Shown in pieces: positions 58,764 through 64,000 of a DNA stretch of 64,000 nucleotides (position 1 is the stretch's first letter; each line of letters starts with the position of its first letter). The notes beneath the pieces are model-generated. The model was not told the origin of the DNA. It saw nothing but the letters and a program-made list of their open reading frames with translations, and searched no databases. This stretch comes from 79-D21 sp022839995. GTDB taxonomy: Bacteria; Synergistota; Synergistia; Synergistales; 79-D21. A program made the position numbers and the translations under genes. The DNA lies in assembly GCA_022839995.1 (NCBI GenBank), contig JALHIN010000002.1, positions 1 to 64,000 on the forward strand, given 5' to 3'.

Positions 58764-60673
58764 TCCGCGAGATGGTCAGGCTCGCCGTTTGGGGATTGAC
58801 CCCCCAGCGCTCGGAAGTCGTGGAAGCCTTGCACGACTTCGGTCTTCTTCACGTTGTGACCCCCGTTGAAGCCCACACCCCTTCCAAGGAAGAAGAAGCG
58901 TTGAGGTTCACCCGGGCCAAGGTCCTAGGTATGCTGGAAGCCATGGAATGGAAGGATTGGGGGCTGCTCACCGACGAGATCGTAGACCGGGCCCGTGATC
59001 GGGTCGACCTCGGGATCGAAGGTGTGGTGGCCGAAATCGACAGGAGCCTTGATGCTTTTCGCGGCAGGCTCGCGGCTCTTCTCGAGGAAAGGCGGCGTCT
59101 CAGCTTTTCCCTTGCCGAGCTGAAAAGGGCCCACCAGGTCGTTTTTCACTTCATTCCTTTCGTCACCGCAGAGGACAGCCCCGATAGGACCCTCTCTCTT
59201 TGGTGGGTCAAAAACGACCTTCTCCAGAAAACTCTTTCCGGCCTCAGGAGCCTGGTTCAGAAGGAAGAGTCAGCAGGTGAGGACCCGAAAGATACGCTCC
59301 GCTACCACGTCCTGAACACCGAAAAGGAGCAGTCCGTCCTGGCGGTCAGTGCAGACCGCAACCTGGAGGAAAAGGTCGAAGGCTTCCTCCGCCAGAGGGG
59401 AGCCGTACGGTGGAAGGCCCCGGAAGGGTTTCAGAGGGAATCGACCCGAACTTCGCTGATGGCGGTGGAGGAAGGCCTCAAGGAAACGAACTCCCGCCTT
59501 GAGGAAATTGCCGAAGAAATCCGGCGGGCGAGGGAGGAGTGGGGGCCCAGGCTGGCTTCAGTCTACATCCTCCTGGACGAGCGGCTCGAGGAGACCCTCG
59601 TCGAATCCGGAAGCAAAACCCGAGGGGACACGTTTCTCATCGAAGGGTGGATCCCGTCCGATTCACTCGATCCGGTCGTCTCCCTGCTGAAATCGCGTTT
59701 CGGCGACAACGTGCTGGTCCAATGGCGCTACCCGTCCTCCGAAGAGTGGCACCGGGTTCCCACCCTCCTTTCAAACCCCTCTGCAACCCGTCCTTTCGAA
59801 GTCCTTCTCAAATTGATGCCCCACCCGCAATACAAGGGGGTCGACCCAACCAGTCTCGTAGCGGTCTTTTTCCCCTTCTTCGCAGGCTGCATGGTAGGAG
59901 ACGCCGGTTACGGGGCCCTGATCGCGCTTTTGGGAAGGTGGCTTTCAAGGAGCACCAGGCATCCCCTCATTCCTCCCATCGGAAAGATCCTTCTTTGGGT
60001 TTCCGGGTGGAGCGTCGCCTGGGGAATCGCGTTCGGTGAAATCTTCGGCGATCTGGGTCACAGGCTTTTCCACATCCGGCCGTTATGGATCGAACGTTCT
60101 CACGCAGTCCTGCCGGTTTTGATCTTCACCGTCGCCTTGGGGTTCGCTCACATTTCCATCGGCCTTTTCATGGGATTCCTCGATGGCCTCCGCAACAAGC
60201 ATCGACATCTCTGGATGGAGAGGCTGGGTTCACTGATCGTTCTCTTTGCCCTTTTCGGATTGCTGCTCCTCGTACGCCTGAATTTGCCGCGACCTTTCTT
60301 TTCGCTGAACGTCATCCTCCTGGTGATCGGTACGGCTCTTTTGCTTGTGGGAGGCAAGATCGGCGGGATCATCGAAACGTTCAGCGCCCTCGGGAACGTC
60401 CTGAGTTATGTCCGAATCGCGGCCATCGGCTTGTCCTCTGCCATCCTTGCGATCGTTGCCACGCGCTTCGTCGATGTCCTGGGCCTCTCCTTCCTCGGGA
60501 TCCTGATGGCCCTGATCATCCACATCCTGAACTTCGTCCTGGCGATCGCCGGGTCGGGCCTCCACAGCGCCCGACTCCATTACGTGGAATTTTTCAGCAA
60601 ATTCTATCAGGGGGGCGGAAAGGAATTCCGGCCCTTCACAAGGAGGAGACTGTCTTGGAAAAAGCCCTCTTAG
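58760..60673 (+). CDS. ntpI: V-type ATP synthase subunit I
   Basis: Membrane stator with the ion half-channels. The 637-aa protein has a long cytoplasmic N-terminal part (about 1-335) with coiled coils at about 80-105 and 220-260, then some seven or eight transmembrane helices. The essential Arg region is in NVLSYVRIAAIGLSSAILAIV (near 545-565), and PFFAGCMVGDAGYG is the family motif. TTG 58760 overlaps the preceding stop. Confidence 0.93.
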   Translation: MIREMVRLAVWGLTPQRSEVVEALHDFGLLHVVTPVEAHTPSKEEEALRFTRAKVLGMLEAMEWKDWGLLTDEIVDRARDRVDLGIEGVVAEIDRSLDAFRGRLAALLEERRRLSFSLAELKRAHQVVFHFIPFVTAEDSPDRTLSLWWVKNDLLQKTLSGLRSLVQKEESAGEDPKDTLRYHVLNTEKEQSVLAVSADRNLEEKVEGFLRQRGAVRWKAPEGFQRESTRTSLMAVEEGLKETNSRLEEIAEEIRRAREEWGPRLASVYILLDERLEETLVESGSKTRGDTFLIEGWIPSDSLDPVVSLLKSRFGDNVLVQWRYPSSEEWHRVPTLLSNPSATRPFEVLLKLMPHPQYKGVDPTSLVAVFFPFFAGCMVGDAGYGALIALLGRWLSRSTRHPLIPPIGKILLWVSGWSVAWGIAFGEIFGDLGHRLFHIRPLWIERSHAVLPVLIFTVALGFAHISIGLFMGFLDGLRNKHRHLWMERLGSLIVLFALFGLLLLVRLNLPRPFFSLNVILLVIGTALLLVGGKIGGIIETFSALGNVLSYVRIAAIGLSSAILAIVATRFVDVLGLSFLGILMALIIHILNFVLAIAGSGLHSARLHYVEFFSKFYQGGGKEFRPFTRRRLSWKKPS

Positions 60674-60873
60674 CCCTTGCTGCTTCGCTGGCAATCGGGA
60701 TCCCGGCCCTGGCTACCGCCTACGCGCAGGCAAAGATCGGCTCCGCGGGAGCGGGTACGGTCGCCGAAAAACCGGAAACTTCCGGGACCATGATCATCCT
60801 GGAGGCGATCCCGGAAACGATCGTCATCCTGGGGTTCGTCGTCGCCATCATGATGATCCTCCAGCTTGCCTGA
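60655..60873 (+). CDS. ntpK: V-type ATP synthase subunit K (rotor ring)
   Basis: A 72-aa proteolipid with two transmembrane helices (about 4-28 and 46-71) and the polar loop AEKPET. The ion-binding carboxylate is Glu54 in LEAIPETIVILGF; Gln25 in helix one is a possible further ligand. A single hairpin is small compared with the double-hairpin K of Enterococcus. TTG 60655 has AAGGAGGAGA upstream and overlaps subunit I. Confidence 0.9.
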   Translation: MEKALLALAASLAIGIPALATAYAQAKIGSAGAGTVAEKPETSGTMIILEAIPETIVILGFVVAIMMILQLA

Positions 60874-60886
60874 GAACCGAGCAGAG

Positions 60887-61543
60887 ATGAGCCCCGAACG
60901 GGTTGGCGAAAACGATAGGGAAGCGCTGGAAGCTTTCAAGCGGGCGATCCGGCAGGAGTATGAAAGGAAGCTTGAAGCCCTGCGGGAAACCTACGAGCAG
61001 GAGTTTTCGGCCCTTGTCGCCGCCCGGAGAATGGAAGTCGAGCGGAAAGTCCTGGAGATCCGCCAGAAACAGCGGGACGAGTTTAACGCCACGCTCGCTC
61101 TTGACGCCCAAAACGCGCAAAGGGAGTTCCGAGCCCGGATTTTTGACGCCATCGAAGAAATTCTCGCCCGGGTCGAAGCAGAAGTTGCCCATCGACTGGA
61201 ATCTCTTCGAAAGAAACCCGAGCTATACGGTCCTGTCCTCAACGCCCTCGTTCAGGAGGCGCTGGATGTCCTCGCGGCCCCGGGCGCCGAGGTCCGGTTC
61301 AAAACTGGCGAAGGGGACCTTGTCGCGAAGGATCCCCGAATCGTGAGGATCGAGGAAACCCCCGAGCTCGGTTGGGGGGGAGCCGTCGTCATCGAGGCGG
61401 AGAAGGGGACGCCTCTCGTGGACAATTCGCTGCAGACGCGTTGGGAAAGATACAGGCCGATCCTGGTAGAAAGACTATCCGGGCGGTTGGCCTCCCTCGT
61501 CGACCATGTCCAGCAACCGCTCTCCGAATTACGAGTATCTTAA
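60887..61543 (+). CDS. ntpE: V-type ATP synthase subunit E
   Basis: Peripheral-stalk subunit of 218 aa. The N-terminal two thirds form a long charged helix (about 10-100, AFKRAIRQEYERKLEALRET), and the C-terminal globular part carries DPRIVRIEETPELGWGGAVV followed by NSLQTRWER, typical of subunit E. ATG 60887 is chosen; TTG 60866 is an alternative overlapping subunit K. The ribosome site is weak for both. Confidence 0.85.
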   Translation: MSPERVGENDREALEAFKRAIRQEYERKLEALRETYEQEFSALVAARRMEVERKVLEIRQKQRDEFNATLALDAQNAQREFRARIFDAIEEILARVEAEVAHRLESLRKKPELYGPVLNALVQEALDVLAAPGAEVRFKTGEGDLVAKDPRIVRIEETPELGWGGAVVIEAEKGTPLVDNSLQTRWERYRPILVERLSGRLASLVDHVQQPLSELRVS

Positions 61544-62576
61544 TTCGCGGCTTCGGGCTCGCCTCGGTTCCTTCATCGAGCCTGCCGTATACAGGCGCCT
61601 TTCGCGAGGAACGATCCGCGAACTGGAACTCTTCCTTCTCGATTCCGCGTACGCGGAGAGCTACCGTGCCCACTTGGTTTCTCTCGAGACATCCCCCCTG
61701 GCCCGGATCGAAATGGCCGTTTCCCTGGGGATCGCGGAGCGTATCCGGACGACCGTCAACCTCGCCCAGGGAGAACCCCGGGAACTGATGAAAGTGGTGA
61801 CGAACCGATCGGATCTTCACAACGCAAGGATGGTCCTTCGAGGCCTCGCCCTTGGACACGACCCTCTTAAAAAACCGAGCTGGCATGCGTACGGGGAGCT
61901 CAGTCCCGGATTCTTCGACTCGCTATGGAATTCGAAAAAGATCCTCGATGCCCGGGAAAAATGCCTCGCCAACGGGGACCCCTTGGCCCTGGCGCTGGGC
62001 GAAGCCCTTGAAGTGCGGCAAAGAGGGGAAACTCTACCGCTTGCCGAAAGGCACCTCCTCAACGCCTACCTGAGCTACCAGAACGGTCACTTCCGCAAAA
62101 TCGGGGGGACCGGAAGCCAAACCGCCCTTGAAGTCATGGGGCGCTCGGTCGACCTGTGGAACATCGGGATCTGGTTCAGGAACCGGCGTGAAAAGGGAAA
62201 GGACAACAGCGAACCCATTCCGTTCCTGCAATTTGGCAAGTGGCTTTCGAACGAACGGCTCGAAACCAGCGATTCGGTGAGAGCGCTCGTCGGAGGCACC
62301 CCCTGGTTCGACGGGATCCGCGACCTCGGCATAGATCTCGAAACGGTCTCACCAAGGGTCCTGCAGCGGGAATTCAACTCCGCTTTCTGGCGGTGGCAAT
62401 CGTTCCTCTACCGCAGGAACCTCCTCGGTTTCGAAGTGGCCGTTTCCTATCTCGCCAGGCTACTGCTGGAATGGCAAAACATCAACATCCTTGCGGTGGG
62501 GCTGGCGCTCGGCCACAGCCCCGACGGAATCGCAGGACGTCTGATCGACGTCAGCGGGGAGGAGCGTTCCGGATGA
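61506..62576 (+). CDS. ntpC: V-type ATP synthase subunit C
   Basis: Funnel-shaped subunit joining the rotor ring and central shaft. The 356-aa helical protein begins NYEYLNSRLRARLGSFI and contains DLHNARMVLRGLALG-like repeats and the closing NILAVGLALGHSPDGI, which recur in archaeal-type AtpC. It overlaps subunit E by 38 nt and subunit F by 4 nt. Confidence 0.88.
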   Translation: MSSNRSPNYEYLNSRLRARLGSFIEPAVYRRLSRGTIRELELFLLDSAYAESYRAHLVSLETSPLARIEMAVSLGIAERIRTTVNLAQGEPRELMKVVTNRSDLHNARMVLRGLALGHDPLKKPSWHAYGELSPGFFDSLWNSKKILDAREKCLANGDPLALALGEALEVRQRGETLPLAERHLLNAYLSYQNGHFRKIGGTGSQTALEVMGRSVDLWNIGIWFRNRREKGKDNSEPIPFLQFGKWLSNERLETSDSVRALVGGTPWFDGIRDLGIDLETVSPRVLQREFNSAFWRWQSFLYRRNLLGFEVAVSYLARLLLEWQNINILAVGLALGHSPDGIAGRLIDVSGEERSG

Positions 62577-62845
62577 AGAACCCCGGGTCGGATCATCGGG
62601 CAATCGTCCTCGGAGAGCAGATCTTTGTCGACCTTTGGGCCCTGCTGGGATTTGAAGGAGTCGTCTGTGAAGACCCCTCCTCTGTGGGGGAGATCCTGAA
62701 GACCTTGCTCGACGGAAGCGTCTCGCTGGTAGTCGTCGAAGAGGGCTGGTTCGAGAAAGTCCCCGAATTCGTGAGGAATCGGCTGTCGAAAATGCAGAAA
62801 CCGGTCTGGGTCGCCTTTCCAGGCCTGAAATCATCTCTTGGTTGA
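62573..62845 (+). CDS. ntpG: V-type ATP synthase subunit F
   Basis: A 90-aa subunit bound to the central shaft. It has the small Rossmann-like fold of the family (FVDLWALLGFEGVV, LVVVEEGWFEKVPEFVRNRL, VWVAFPG). GGGGAGGAG precedes ATG 62573, which overlaps the subunit C stop. Its place between C and A matches archaeal-type operons. Confidence 0.85.
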   Translation: MKNPGSDHRAIVLGEQIFVDLWALLGFEGVVCEDPSSVGEILKTLLDGSVSLVVVEEGWFEKVPEFVRNRLSKMQKPVWVAFPGLKSSLG

Positions 62846-62854
62846 GGTGAGGGC

Positions 62855-64000
62855 ATGACAAACGTAGGCAGTGTCGTCGGGATCTCAGGCCCCGTTGTCC
62901 GTGCATCCGTCTCTTTCCCGGTCCGGATGTTCGAAATCGTCCGTGCAGGAAAAGAATCCCTTCTCGGGGAGGTCATCCGGATTCGCGGCAACACGGTTGA
63001 CATCCAGGTGTACGAAGAAACCTCCGGGATGAGGGTTGGGGAGCCCGTGGAATTTTCAGGCGAACTTCTCTCCGTGGAACTTGGACCGGGCCTTTTGGGA
63101 AGCGTCCTCGACGGAATCGGGCGCCCTCTCGCCCGTTTGCGTGAGGAAGGACTCTATATCAACCGGGGAGCAAATGTCCGAACGCTCGATGAATCCAGAG
63201 AATGGCTGTTTTCGCCTTTGAAAAAGGCGGGAGACCCAGTCCGGCCGGGCGAACCCATCGGGATGGTGCCTGAAGGGACTCGAATCAGGCACAGGGTCAT
63301 GTTGCCCCCCGACAGCCCCCCTGGGCGCATCGATTGGATCGCCCCCGAAAGCGGCGTCACCCTTCGTGATCCCCTATGCCGCCTGGAAAGCGGAAGGGAA
63401 ATCCGTCTTTCCCATCGCTGGGAGGTCCGTAGAGGACGTCCCTTTGCTGCCAGGCTGCCCTTCAACAGGCCCCTCCTGACCGGCCAGCGCATCCTCGACA
63501 CGCTTTTTCCCATGGCTCTCGGTGGGGCCGCAGTCATCCCAGGCGGGTTCGGAACCGGCAAGACGGTGACGCAGCAATCCCTCGCCAAGTGGTGCAATGC
63601 CGACATCATCGTGTATATCGGTTGCGGAGAACGGGGGAACGAAATGACCGAGGTCCTCGAGGAATTCCCGAACCTCATGGATCCCTATTACAGCGTGCCC
63701 CTGATGGAACGGATGGTCCTGATCGCCAATACCTCGAACATGCCGGTGGCTGCACGCGAAGCCAGCATTTACCTTGGCATGACGATCGCGGAGTTTTACA
63801 GGGACATGGGGTACGCTGTCGCGATCATGGCGGACTCCACCTCCCGCTGGGCCGAAGCCTTGCGGGAGATCGGCGGCAGGCTGGAGGAAATGCCCGGGGA
63901 AGAGGGGTACCCGGCCTATCTCGGAACCCGCCTGGCCCAATACTACGAAAGGGCAGGGAGAGTCAGGCCCCTTGGAGACCCGGAAACGGAAGGCTCCATC
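62855..64000 (+). CDS. ntpA: V-type ATP synthase subunit A (catalytic), partial
   Basis: The first 382 residues of the catalytic subunit (about 590 expected) run to the window edge without a stop. The opening GSVVGISGPVVRA, the GLLGSVLDGIGRPL turn, the inserted bulge domain (about 110-185), Walker A GGFGTGKT at 230-237, GCGERGNEMTEVLEEFP and ADSTSRWAEALREI are canonical. Start ATG 62855 lies 9 nt after the F subunit. Confidence 0.95.
   Translation, partial: MTNVGSVVGISGPVVRASVSFPVRMFEIVRAGKESLLGEVIRIRGNTVDIQVYEETSGMRVGEPVEFSGELLSVELGPGLLGSVLDGIGRPLARLREEGLYINRGANVRTLDESREWLFSPLKKAGDPVRPGEPIGMVPEGTRIRHRVMLPPDSPPGRIDWIAPESGVTLRDPLCRLESGREIRLSHRWEVRRGRPFAARLPFNRPLLTGQRILDTLFPMALGGAAVIPGGFGTGKTVTQQSLAKWCNADIIVYIGCGERGNEMTEVLEEFPNLMDPYYSVPLMERMVLIANTSNMPVAAREASIYLGMTIAEFYRDMGYAVAIMADSTSRWAEALREIGGRLEEMPGEEGYPAYLGTRLAQYYERAGRVRPLGDPETEGSI

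Noticed and set aside
1..64000. CRISPR arrays, insertion sequences or prophage.
   Set aside because: No regularly spaced direct repeats, transposase genes or phage structural genes were seen. The Xer gene is a housekeeping-type recombinase without att-like repeats nearby.

Overview
The window is GC-rich and gene-dense, and it looks like a chromosomal segment of a strictly anaerobic, amino-acid-fermenting diderm, most plausibly a member of the Synergistota. The case rests on a combination: a type IV pilus system with an outer-membrane secretin (PilQ), a V/A-type ATPase operon, a four-subunit 2-oxoacid:ferredoxin oxidoreductase, a tRNA-Sec gene, and Asp23-type and SigH-type genes usually met in Gram-positive relatives. 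The taxon is an inference from gene content; no marker-gene phylogeny was run.

Region by region: (1) 1-100 is the 3' end of a 5S rRNA gene and its terminator. (2) 196-12036 is a near-complete type IV pilus locus: motors pilB/pilT, platform pilC, pilin pilA, PilW/PilX-like minor pilins, and the alignment complex and secretin pilMNOPQ. (3) 12197-15919 carries efp, a zinc-ribbon protein, an Asp23 protein with a membrane partner, nusB and xseA. (4) 15916-19489 is an S-adenosylmethionine recycling operon (mtnA, ahcY, mtaD). (5) 19555-30238 carries alaS, ruvX, mutS, mutL, miaA, ispH and an S1-domain gene in tight succession. (6) 30316-35656 has def and fmt, then a P-loop ATPase leading into the 2-oxoacid oxidoreductase genes and a Nudix hydrolase. 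(7) 35724-41344 has a Xer recombinase, purine and pyrimidine nucleoside phosphorylases, a SigH-like sigma factor, tRNA-Sec, an unknown gene, an atypical cyclase-family protein and SixA. (8) 41341-49654 is mostly on the minus strand: recD2, an iron alcohol dehydrogenase, typA, a WrbA-like flavoprotein and cysS, with a plus-strand Mut7-C gene embedded. (9) 49762-56060 runs uvrC, ribD, ribE, ribBA, ribH, serS. (10) 56202-64000 starts with a membrane/glycosyltransferase fusion and a CBS protein, then V-ATPase genes in the order H-like, I, K, E, C, F, A; A runs off the window.

Genes are packed with many 1-4 nt stop/start overlaps, so most blocks read as long operons. Convincing sigma70-type promoters appear ahead of alaS, tRNA-Sec, typA, uvrC and pilM. 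The observations I rate highest are: the 56202-57944 protein, whose N-terminal half looks like a WecA/TagO phosphosugar transferase that lost its catalytic motifs and is fused to a TagA-type glycosyltransferase; a UvrC about 110 residues shorter than usual with the loss internal; a pilin gene whose 3' half has a sharply different base composition; an uncharacterised P-loop ATPase coupled to the 2-oxoacid oxidoreductase; and a cyclase-family protein with two metal ligands replaced by glutamine.
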